From: Verrucomicrobiia bacterium
Lineage (GTDB): Bacteria; Verrucomicrobiota; Verrucomicrobiia; Limisphaerales; UBA11358
NCBI GenBank assembly: GCA_031290985.1
Contig: JARLJW010000013.1
Location: 1 to 64,000, forward strand
DNA length: 64,000 bases
Reading direction: 5' to 3'
Position 1 is the first letter of the stretch; each line of letters opens with the position of its first letter. The notes under the pieces were generated by a model. It did not search any database, was not told the DNA's origin, and saw only the letters and a program-made list of their open reading frames with translations. Positions 1-7,350 of this stretch are shown here, one piece after another. The translations under genes were made by a program, and so were the position numbers.

Positions 1-86
1 AGTCCCAGCTTGATGGTTTGATACTTCTTGCTCGCGGCTTGCTCCGCGCGAACTTCGGAGTTATTTGTCTTACGTTGGTTCATACA

Positions 87-121
87 TTGGCGGGTGTAGC
101 ACTTCGGTGCTCGCCCGCCAA
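87..121. other. GC-rich stem-loop with TTCG loop
   Basis: The arms TTGGCGGG and CCCGCCAA plus an inner AGCAC/GTGCT pair close a long hairpin with a TTCG tetraloop. It lies downstream of the mrp stop on the minus strand. No T-run follows directly, so I do not call it an intrinsic terminator. It may be a transcript-end structure or a dispersed repeat. I see nothing else in bases 1-199. Confidence 0.5.
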
Positions 122-199
122 CAACTACATGCCATCTCCAGACGCTTCGCGATGTGCGGATGGTTTAGAAACCGCGCGAAGCGTTTGACTGCGCGCGGT

Positions 200-1237
200 T
201 CACCCCAGATTCTTTCGCACCGTCTCCGCGATCTGGATGAAGGCCTTGCCGGCCGCATGATTCGGCGTAGAGACCACGATGGGCATTCCCCGGTCGCCGC
301 CTTCGCGGATTTCGGTGAAGAGGGGGATTTCGCCGAGGAACGGGACGTTCTGCCGCGCGGCTTCTTCCTTGCCGCCGCCGTGGCCGAAGATTTCCACGCG
401 CTCGCCGTTGGGCGTCGTGAAATAGCTCATGTTCTCGATGATGCCCAGGATCGGCACATTCACCTTGGTGAACATGTTGATGCCTTTGCGCACGACGCCG
501 AGCGAAGCCTCCTGCGGTGTTGTCACGATCACGCCGCCATCCAGCGGCACGGTCTGGCAGAGGGAAAGCTGTGCGTCGCCGGTGCCGGGCGGCAGGTCCA
601 CTAGGAGAAAATCCAAATCACCCCATTCGACCGCGAGCAGAAATTGCTGGATGGTCTTGGTGATCATCGGCCCGCGCCAGATCACCGGCTGATCATCGGT
701 CACCAGCAGCCCGATGCTCATCACTTTCACGCCGTGACTGGAGGGCGGCACCAGCCGCTCGGCTTCGTTCACGGTCGGCTTTTCATAAACGCCCATCATC
801 AACGGAATGCTCGGCCCGTAGATGTCGCAATCCAGCAGGCCCACCTTCGCGCCCAGATGCGCCAGCGCGCAGGCGAGGTTCACCGAGCAGGTGGATTTGC
901 CCACGCCGCCCTTGCCGCTGGCCACGGCGATGATCCGCTTCACGCCCTTGACGCGGTTTTGATTGGCAAACGGACTTTGCGGCGACTGTCCCGCCGCCGG
1001 CTGGCGCACCTCGACGAGGGCCTGCTTCACGCCGGGCAGCGCTTGCAACACCCGCTCGCTCTCTGTTTTGATCTGTAGCGCCGCCTCGACGTTCGGCGAG
1101 GTCAACTGCATGGTCACGCTCACCGCGCCGTTGGCCTTGGAAACTTCCTTCACCAGTCCGAACGAGATGATGTCGCGCGAGTAACCGGGGTATTTCACCG
1201 ATTTAAGGGCTGCTAAAATTGTGTCTTGTGAAAGCAT
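200..1237 (-). CDS. mrp: Mrp/ApbC (NBP35-type) Fe-S cluster carrier ATPase
   Basis: This 345-residue protein is a cytoplasmic P-loop ATPase of the Mrp/ApbC/NBP35 family, which holds and delivers Fe-S clusters. An N-terminal MIP18/DUF59-like domain (about residues 1-85, beginning MLSQDTILAALKSVKYPG) is followed by a deviant Walker A, SGKGGVGKST. Further on come the conserved DCDIYGPS and the Walker B-like LLVDLPPGTGDAQL. I chose the ATG at 1237, which opens the DUF59 domain. An earlier start at 1273 would add 12 unlike residues. The CxxC usually seen near the C terminus is not obvious here; the corresponding region reads ENMSYFTTPNGERVEIFG, so cluster binding may differ. No clear Shine-Dalgarno is visible. 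A suf operon in the same window fits a shared Fe-S role, although it is not adjacent. Confidence 0.93.
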   Translation of the reverse strand: MLSQDTILAALKSVKYPGYSRDIISFGLVKEVSKANGAVSVTMQLTSPNVEAALQIKTESERVLQALPGVKQALVEVRQPAAGQSPQSPFANQNRVKGVKRIIAVASGKGGVGKSTCSVNLACALAHLGAKVGLLDCDIYGPSIPLMMGVYEKPTVNEAERLVPPSSHGVKVMSIGLLVTDDQPVIWRGPMITKTIQQFLLAVEWGDLDFLLVDLPPGTGDAQLSLCQTVPLDGGVIVTTPQEASLGVVRKGINMFTKVNVPILGIIENMSYFTTPNGERVEIFGHGGGKEEAARQNVPFLGEIPLFTEIREGGDRGMPIVVSTPNHAAGKAFIQIAETVRKNLG

Positions 1238-1320
1238 GGTTGTACAGGTTGCCACCGGCGCGGGCGAAGGCAAGTTGCTTCCGCGACAGTTGCTTCCGAG
1301 GGGGGCGATGCTTATTCAAC

Positions 1321-1439
1321 GGACGGCGGCTGTGTCGGAGACCAGCCGCAGCGCTCCGCTTTGCCGTCAGCGTTGGAATATTCCAACGCGCCCCGAGTTA
1401 TGAATGTGCTGCGGCTGGTCTGCGACACAGCCGCCGTCC
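1321..1439. repeat. 119-bp inverted-repeat element (MITE/REP-like)
   Basis: The left arm 1321-1352 starts GGACGGCGGCTGTGTC. It matches the reverse complement of 1408-1439 at 31 of 32 positions, with the only mismatch at 1338. The centre holds the perfect 18-bp palindrome CGTTGGAATATTCCAACG at 1371-1388. The element sits between mrp and the glutaminase gene and contains no ORF of its own. Its structure is that of a non-autonomous mobile or REP-type element. Mobility is inference, as no target duplication is evident. Confidence 0.85.
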
Positions 1440-1452
1440 ATTAGCCTCGGCC

Positions 1453-3300
1453 CTACTCAAACACCGTCAGCTCCCGGTTGGCTTTGCGCAGCTTTCCGGT
1501 GAGGTCCAGGCAGAGTTGCTCGAGCAGTTTTATCTTCAGCGCCGGGTGCGTCTTCCCGAATTTTTGAAAATCCTCCAGCGTCAGCAGATGGCACTCCACT
1601 TCCGTGTCCGCCACAATGTCCGCCGAACGCCGCGCGCCGTCGATGAAGGCCATTTCGCCGAAGGACATCCCCGGCGAAAACGTCGCCAGCCGCCGCCCAC
1701 CTTCGCCCGGCAGGAACACGCTGACGCTTCCGCGCGCGAGGAAAAACACCTCCTGCGCATCCGTCCCGGCGCTGATGATGTTCTGCCCGCGTTTGAACGA
1801 CCGCGGTTGCAACAGCGGCTGGATCAGCTCCAGTTCTCCCCGCGAAAAATTGTTAAAGAGGAGATAATCCGCCGGCTTCGCCCGGAAATTTGCGGCGCGG
1901 GCGTACCGGGTGTTTTCCAGCAGCCGCTCCTCGCACCATTCCAGCGCCAGGTCGTTGTCCGGAAAGGTCGTGAACAGTTCGGCGTATTTGCCCGCGAGCT
2001 TTTTCTTCATCATCCGCCGCAGCAACGGCAGATGATCGCTGTGCGTGAACAACACCGTTTTTTCCAGCCCGTGCAGCTTGCCCACGAGCGAATGCAACAG
2101 GTGCCCGGCGCTCTCGTTCAGGCTCAAAACCCGCTTCAGATCGAGGATGAGATAAGTCGTCGCCTCCGCCTGCTCCAAAATATCGCGCACCACCGGCTCC
2201 ATGGTGGCGAAGGCCAGATGCCCCTGCAATTGATACACATTGATGGCCTTCGCCAGCTCCCGCAACGTCCGGCTTTCCTCCGGCGTGCGCACGTGGCTGG
2301 AATTGAAATCCGCCCCGGTGAACCGCAGCCGGATCGTCGACTTCCCCGCGACCGGCCGGTTGAACAGGTGCAGGTCCAGGTGACGCGAGAGTTCCTGGCA
2401 GACGCGGATGCCGCGCACGCTGTTGCCGTGGGCATCCAGCCGCGGCGAAAACACGCCGATGCCCAGTTGCCCCGGCAACACCGCCAGCACGCCGCCCGAC
2501 ACCCCGCTCTTGGCCGGGATGCCCACGTGGTACAGCCATTCACCCGCGTAATCATACATGCCGCAGGTGCCCATCACGCTGAGGACACTCTCCACGTATT
2601 CGCCTCGCAGGGCCTGTTTCCCGGTGAGCGGATTCACGCCGTGGTTGGCGAGGGTTGCGGCCATGATGCCGAGGTCGCGGCAGTTAACGGAAATGGAGCA
2701 CTGCTGAAAATAAATCTCCGTGGTCGGAGCGGGGTCGCCGGTGAGCTTGTCAAAATTTCGCAGCATGTGCCCGATGGCGCGGTTGCGATGGCCCGTCTCG
2801 CTCTCGGAAAGATAAACCGTGTGATCCACCTTCAACGGCCGGCCCGCATAGAGCGAAAACGTTTCCAGGATGCGCTTGAACCGCGAAGCCGGGGTCTTGC
2901 CGGCGATCAACCCGGCGGTTGCAATCGCCCCGGCATTGATCATGGGATTGCGCGGCCGGCCCGTGCCGGGGTCGAGGCTGATGGAATTGAACGCATCACC
3001 CGTCGGCTCCACGCCCACGCGTTCCAGCGTGGCGGCCCGACCGTTATCTTCCAGCGCGAGGCCGTACACGAACGGCTTGGAGATGGATTGGATGGTGAAA
3101 TCCTGTCGCGTATCGCCCACCTCATACACCGCGCCGTTCGCCGTGACGATGCAGATGCCGAACCAGCTCGGATCGGCCTTCGCCAGTTCGGGAATATAAG
3201 TGGCCACGTCGCCGTCATCGTTGGCGGCGCATTGTTGGTGGAGGTGTTCGAGAAAATCCTGGATGGGAGAAATCAGTTTGGGTTCGTTTTCAATTTTCAT
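1453..3300 (-). CDS. glsA: Glutaminase fused to STAS and cNMP-binding domains
   Basis: This 615-residue cytoplasmic protein is about twice the length of a bacterial glutaminase. Residues 10-310 are a serine-dependent beta-lactamase-like glutaminase (glutamine to glutamate plus ammonia). The catalytic Ser-x-x-Lys is visible as SISK at residues 72-75, and the family stretches PRNPMINAGAI and SGVSGGVLAVLPGQ are intact. Residues about 340-460 look like a STAS domain, containing LILDLKRVLSLNESA. Residues about 490-610 are a Crp-type cyclic-nucleotide-binding fold, with SFKRGQNIISAGTDAQEVFF and SFGEMAFIDGARRSADIVA. The FGEMA...R-SA pattern is close to a real phosphate-binding cassette, so ligand binding is plausible. 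The fusion suggests ammonia or glutamate release tuned by a cyclic nucleotide and STAS-mediated interactions; that regulation is inference. It is transcribed alone. Confidence 0.93.
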   Translation of the reverse strand: MKIENEPKLISPIQDFLEHLHQQCAANDDGDVATYIPELAKADPSWFGICIVTANGAVYEVGDTRQDFTIQSISKPFVYGLALEDNGRAATLERVGVEPTGDAFNSISLDPGTGRPRNPMINAGAIATAGLIAGKTPASRFKRILETFSLYAGRPLKVDHTVYLSESETGHRNRAIGHMLRNFDKLTGDPAPTTEIYFQQCSISVNCRDLGIMAATLANHGVNPLTGKQALRGEYVESVLSVMGTCGMYDYAGEWLYHVGIPAKSGVSGGVLAVLPGQLGIGVFSPRLDAHGNSVRGIRVCQELSRHLDLHLFNRPVAGKSTIRLRFTGADFNSSHVRTPEESRTLRELAKAINVYQLQGHLAFATMEPVVRDILEQAEATTYLILDLKRVLSLNESAGHLLHSLVGKLHGLEKTVLFTHSDHLPLLRRMMKKKLAGKYAELFTTFPDNDLALEWCEERLLENTRYARAANFRAKPADYLLFNNFSRGELELIQPLLQPRSFKRGQNIISAGTDAQEVFFLARGSVSVFLPGEGGRRLATFSPGMSFGEMAFIDGARRSADIVADTEVECHLLTLEDFQKFGKTHPALKIKLLEQLCLDLTGKLRKANRELTVFE

Positions 3301-3904
3301 GGTTCTGAGATAGCCACACCGTTACACGCCTCCGACCGGGCGAAAGAGTGAACGGACTTAAAACCCAGGTCAAGACGGGCGGTGGATTTTTGAAAATAGC
3401 GCATCAAACTCTTTTTGCGAATTTGTGCACCTGGGTTGGACACAAGAATTTTAACCACGGATGGGCACGAACTGAAGCATCAAATCAGATGCCTTGGGAA
3501 CAACAGAAAACATTGAGGAACCAGGCAAATATTCGGTTCAACTCGTCACTATTTTTCACAACTTCTGCGTCCTTTCACTGGAAGCATAATTTTTAAATGC
3601 GTCCAGGTTTCAAAACCATTTCCGCCTTGGCGGGCGAGACCGGGGGATTCAATGCGAACGCATGAACCTTGACAGGCGAGTTAAAAAATGTTCGCTGGTG
3701 GATTTCGCCGCCGCAAGGGCAACGCACAGAATGGCCGCAGTTATCACACCATACAAATTATGAAATCAATCAGTGCATCCATTGTCATATTGGCTGGTGT
3801 CTTGCTCCTGCCTGCGGCGGCGACGGATCAGCGGTTGGAGCGACATAGTGCCAGCCGATGCTGCGCCGCCGGCGCTATTTCAGGATTTTCATGGTGCTAT
3901 TTTT
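3301..3904. other. Intergenic region, mostly featureless
   Basis: This 604-bp region lies between the glutaminase start and the end of the sigma-factor gene. A partial copy of the dispersed 'TTAACCACGGATG' repeat lies at 3449-3475. The 9-bp inverted pair AACCCAGGT (3362-3370) and ACCTGGGTT (3429-3437) is also present. A possible gene remnant begins at 3760 and is listed separately. The short ORF at 3348-3596 looks random in composition and I do not call it. Confidence 0.5.
3760..3904 (+). pseudogene. Possible 5' remnant of a secreted-protein gene
   Basis: An ATG at 3760 opens a convincing signal-peptide-like stretch beginning MKSISASIVILAGVLLLPAA. After about 25 residues the frame becomes Cys/Arg-rich and unlike a protein, then runs antisense into the sigma-factor gene. 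This looks like a truncated leader left after a deletion or rearrangement. It could also be a chance hydrophobic ORF. No function is assigned. Confidence 0.25.
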
Positions 3905-5623
3905 TTATTTGCCGCCAGATTTTCCACCCACAATTTTGGCAGTCATGTTCAACCCCATGTTTTGCATCGCAAGCCGGTTGGAAAGATATTTTTGAAAAAC
4001 GGTTTGCTGATCCGGCGTCAAAATGGTTTGCGCACGTGCCAGATACAGTTGATGGAGCTGTTCCAATTCCTTTTGATACTGGCTGATGTTCTCGTCGGAA
4101 TATAAGGTCGCCATGTCGCCCGAATACTTGCCGGGATCGGAAAAATCCACTGTGAATTTGTATTGCTGACGCTCGTCGGACATCGCCTGCACCAACTGCT
4201 CGGCCTGGTCGGAAGTCAATTCCATGCTGCCGGTCAACTGGTCGGAAAATCCCATCGGCCCCACAACCTGTGAACGTTCGTTGTAAGTCTTCTCGTAAGC
4301 CTGAAACGCCGCGAATCCATCCGCGCCGAGCGTCTGCTTGATCCGCTCGTCCACGCCGGCCTTCTCGGTGTTGATCTGGTCGTTCAACTGCTGGATCTGT
4401 TCCGGCGACATTTTGCGCATCATCATCGTGCCCTTTTCGGCCAGGCCGGCGGTCAGCTTGTCGGACAATAATTGCTTCAGACTGGAAACTTGGTCGGGCG
4501 ACAGCTTCAAATCGGTAAAAAATTTGGCATAAACTTTATCATATGAAGCCGCAACGGAAGACTTCAACATTTCCTGCATTTGTCGGGAACTCTTGGCAAA
4601 GTCAGCGATGGATGGCTCTCGTTCGAGTTTTGCCTGCTGACTGGCTTGCGCCTGCAACAGGCCGACTTGACCTCGCAATTTCAACAACTCGTTTTGGTTT
4701 GAACTTGATTTCAGATGCGAATTTTCCGCGAGCAAATCGGCCAGCTGGTTTGTCGCGCCGGCAAATTGCTTTTGCAATTTGTTCATTTGCCCGACCACCG
4801 GCGCTTGCAGTTGCTGGAGCGTTTGCACTTCGGCGCGGGCGGCGTGCGCTTGGATTGCTTGGTAAAGACCCGCGCCCACGGCGGCGGTCAGCGCGGCGGT
4901 CACGGCAATTTTTTGGAATGTGGTCATGGCAATGGTTTTCGTTGCGGCAATCACAGCCGCAGTGGTGATGGTTGTTCCTGATAGTGCGCCGGCGGCAACA
5001 GTTTCCGCCAGCGCCACGGGCGCGGCAGTCACGGCGTTGGCGGAGACCGCGCCGGCAATGGCCGTGGCGGACAGCGCCACGCCACGCTTGGTGAATATTT
5101 TCCGCAATTTTTCCAGCGCACGGCTTACCCGTTTTTGGGCGGTTCGTTCTTCGATGCCCAAAGCCACGCCGACCTCCGCGAGATTCCGGTTTTGAAAATA
5201 TCTTAACACCAGCGCGTCACGGTCAGTTTTACCGAGACGTCCCATTGCCTCGTCAAGCATTGGGGACAGTTCGCGCCAGAGCGCGTTGTCGGGCGCAGAT
5301 TCATTGAATGTGGATTGCATGAAGGCCTCCTGTTCACGACGGATGCGGCGGGTTTCAGATCGTTGCCAGTTTGCCGCTGTCAGACGTGCGGTGTGGTAAA
5401 GCCAGCCGGCCAGCACGGTCTTGCGCCCCAGCCCAGCCGCTTTGCGGGCCAGGATGATGAAGACGGCCTGCGTGATGTCTTGTGCCTGTGCTGGGTTGCT
5501 GGTGTGGCGCAGCGCCACTGAATGCACAAGGGCGATGTGCCGATTTGCAATCTCGGCAAACGCCGCCTCGGATTCGTGGCGGACAAATTGTTCAAGTAAG
5601 GCGGCGTCAGACGTTTCGCTCAT
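3905..5623 (-). CDS. ECF-type sigma factor with long membrane-anchored C-terminal extension
   Basis: The protein has 572 residues, whereas an ordinary ECF sigma factor has about 180. Residues 10-80 are a sigma-70 region 2 (HIALVHSVALRHTSNPAQAQ, then DITQAVFIILARKA). Residues about 120-175 are region 4 (LGKTDRDALVLRYFQNRNLA, with an HTH at VGVALGIEERTAQKRVSRAL). Next come Ala/Thr-rich hydrophobic segments (about 185-260), a Gln/Leu-rich probable coiled coil (about 265-335) and a helical tail to the C terminus. The layout suggests a sigma factor tethered to the membrane with an extracytoplasmic sensing or anti-sigma-like tail in one chain. Mechanism is inference. A second protein of the same design lies at 15846-17537. 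There is no separate anti-sigma gene nearby. Confidence 0.88.
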   Translation of the reverse strand: MSETSDAALLEQFVRHESEAAFAEIANRHIALVHSVALRHTSNPAQAQDITQAVFIILARKAAGLGRKTVLAGWLYHTARLTAANWQRSETRRIRREQEAFMQSTFNESAPDNALWRELSPMLDEAMGRLGKTDRDALVLRYFQNRNLAEVGVALGIEERTAQKRVSRALEKLRKIFTKRGVALSATAIAGAVSANAVTAAPVALAETVAAGALSGTTITTAAVIAATKTIAMTTFQKIAVTAALTAAVGAGLYQAIQAHAARAEVQTLQQLQAPVVGQMNKLQKQFAGATNQLADLLAENSHLKSSSNQNELLKLRGQVGLLQAQASQQAKLEREPSIADFAKSSRQMQEMLKSSVAASYDKVYAKFFTDLKLSPDQVSSLKQLLSDKLTAGLAEKGTMMMRKMSPEQIQQLNDQINTEKAGVDERIKQTLGADGFAAFQAYEKTYNERSQVVGPMGFSDQLTGSMELTSDQAEQLVQAMSDERQQYKFTVDFSDPGKYSGDMATLYSDENISQYQKELEQLHQLYLARAQTILTPDQQTVFQKYLSNRLAMQNMGLNMTAKIVGGKSGGK

Positions 5624-5838
5624 TCACCAGTTATATGTGCGCCGCTTAAGAAATGAGACAAAATTTTAAGCGCCGCCGTCTGGCAGTCTGCCAAGACCGC
5701 GCCCCCACCTGGCGCACGGTTGGGCAGGGTCGAAGGGCAGGCACGCCCCTCGCGTGATGGGGTGTCGGGGGCGATGCCCCTGACGTTGGTTCGGACTTGG
5801 CGCAGCGTCAGTGATTAATGTGTACGTCAGCGGGGGCC

Positions 5839-5887
5839 ATGCCTCAAGGTGCCTGCGGCGCAGGCAGACATGGTCGCAGCGCGACCA
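5839..5887 (+). repeat. Dispersed repeat A, copy 1 (hairpin GCCTGC/GCAGGC)
   Basis: The sequence contains CCTCAAGGTGCCTGCGGCGC and then CAGGCAGACATGGTCGCAGC. A diverged copy in the same orientation occurs at 22736-22783. Both contain a small hairpin of the form TGCCTG-n5-CAGGCA. Neither lies in a gene. Confidence 0.7.
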
Positions 5888-6380
5888 TTGCCACCAGCAA
5901 CGAGTCAAACCCAATCAAACCTGGTCAAACCGCTTTTTTGGGCGGGCTGCAGGATTGCGGGGTACTTGGGGCGAGGATGGAGAATTGAGGATCGAAGATG
6001 GCCAGTTCCAGAGGCAATACAGCATCCGAAAACAGGCGTTTTCCGAATTTTGAAATCTCATGTAGCGGCGACATGGCGCGGTTTTGGAATTTGGTTATCA
6101 TCAGGGCAGTTTGGGAGGTAATGCGTGAGTGAATTTGTGAGTTTTGGCGCAAAGTCTTCGAGGACGAGGTGGGTTCGGGCGGGACGGAATGAAGTCGCAA
6201 TGAATCGCAATCTATTCGCAATGAAGGATGTTCGGGTTGGGGGTAGAGTCAGGACAAATGCAAAATTAAAAATGCAAATTGAGGAAAAGCCCAATGAATC
6301 AGGCGGGGGGTTGGACAGCCTTTGTCCAACCGGGTGGGGTAGAGTTATGCCATGATGAATGACGAAGCACGAATGAAGAA

Positions 6381-6434
6381 AAGCTCCAAGGACCAACCTC
6401 CAAGCTCCAGAGAAGCTCCAAGCGTCCAAGTTCC
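6381..6434 (+). repeat. Dispersed repeat B, copy 1 (CCAAGCTCCAGAGAAGCTCC)
   Basis: The core CCAAGCTCCAGAGAAGCTCC is shared exactly with 8735-8754. A shorter reverse-oriented relative lies at 50684-50718. The element is AG/CT-biased, intergenic and non-coding. Confidence 0.7.
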
Positions 6435-6569
6435 AAAGGTGTACGCGGACGATTGGGTACCGTGCCAGACTGGCAGATGCTATGGAGGCAGTGGGTACTT
6501 GCGTACGGGTGCGAGCCGCACTGGGTACTGGCGTACGGCGACCATGCAAGGCCTTGGATATCAAGGGTC

Positions 6570-6616
6570 GTCAGGCTTTGTCAGGCTTTGTCAGACCCTA
6601 GAATTTTTAAAAAATT
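6570..6616 (+). repeat. Dispersed repeat C, copy 1 (TCAGGCTTTG tandem)
   Basis: TCAGGCTTTG is repeated twice, then comes TCAGACCCTAGAATTTTTAA. A second copy in the opposite orientation lies at the right edge of the window (63947-63992) with the same order of blocks. The end of the repeat, AATTTTTAAAAAATT, is nearly self-complementary. Confidence 0.75.
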
Positions 6617-6633
6617 ATGAAATTTAACCACGG

Positions 6634-6767
6634 GTCGATGATCGACATCGGTGAACACAGATTAACACAGATAAAAAGGCCGAAAACATTGGGAATCCAA
6701 GTAAATCCAACCAAATCCAACCAAAAAATCGCCACAGGTCGATGATCGACAACAGTCGATGATCGAC
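6634..6767. repeat. Three copies of near-palindrome GTCGATGATCGAC
   Basis: Identical 13-mers lie at 6634-6646, 6738-6750 and 6755-6767. They interrupt copies of the 'CCACGGATGGACAC...AACACAGAT' type repeat, for example CCACGG before and TGAACACAGATTAACACAG after the first copy. They look like small insertions into an older repeat. They could also be protein-binding sites. Confidence 0.6.
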
Positions 6768-7330
6768 AGCGATGGGCAGAGATGAAACACCGATAAAAAC
6801 CAAAAAAACGGAATCTGGAATTTGAGAAAAGGCCAATGAAAACGCAAAAATTAAACCAAATTAAAGCAAATAAAACCATGAAGGTGACGCGGGACGGGTG
6901 GCGGGTGACGAGGGGAAACGGCGCGGCGGTGCGGCCGATGGCTGCGGGTTCTGCGAATGGTTTCGGGTGGACGATGTTCCTGCGGGGTACTTGCGTACGG
7001 CCAACAGACCCGCGCTCCGGAAGCTGGCGGTCCGATGCCGGACTGGCCATCATGGCGGGCGGGGCATCATGGCTGCAGCGCGGTTTTGTCCATGTGCCGG
7101 GTTGGTCGCTCAAACTGAGGCTGAGATGGAATTTATCCGGCTGAATCCGAGTGAATCCGACTGTTAAATTTTTCAAACCCAATAAATAACCATCAATACC
7201 CGACGTCAGGGAAGCGCCAAACGTCCAATTGCCTGCCAAAAAAGCGCGGGCGAGGAGGCGGCGCTCTCTTTATGGGCTGCGAATTTCCATTGCACATCGC
7301 CCCTCAAAATGGGAGATTGTGCGCCTGATT

Positions 7331-7350
7331 TATAATTAGAATGATTCTAA
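7331..7350 (+). promoter_or_regulatory. Probable suf promoter -10 and Fur/PerR-like operator
   Basis: A perfect TATAAT lies at 7331-7336. It is followed by the perfect 7-1-7 palindrome TTAGAAT-G-ATTCTAA at 7336-7350. That symmetry and sequence match the Fur-family box pattern; the PerR consensus is TTATAATNATTATAA. The palindrome covers the expected transcription start, the usual position for repression. No good -35 is visible. It overlaps the first in-frame ATG of sufD (7341), so a second ATG at 7353 may be the real start. Confidence 0.55.

Larger units (their letters stand above)
5624..7340. other. 1.7-kb gene-free, repeat-rich region
   Basis: No ORF here has convincing protein-like composition on either strand. 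The stretch is a mosaic of short dispersed sequences, four of which recur elsewhere in this window and are listed separately. It also holds hairpins such as GGGGC-gat-GCCCC near 5770. A degenerate internal duplication around a GGGTACTTGCGTACGG-like core occurs near 6492, 6528 and 6985. It ends in the promoter/operator of the suf operon. Confidence 0.7.

Noticed and set aside
1219..3351. 710-codon plus-strand frame opposite the glutaminase gene
   Set aside because: It is the exact antisense of a well-supported glutaminase-STAS-cNMP gene and has the Arg/His/Gln-rich composition of a GC-driven shadow frame.
3348..3596. 82-codon ORF in the intergenic region
   Set aside because: It has no recognisable motif, its composition follows local base content, and it includes a fragment of a dispersed repeat.
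6634..6767. CRISPR-like direct repeats
   Set aside because: Three 13-mers with spacings of 91 and 4 bp do not fit repeat-spacer regularity, and no cas gene is present.
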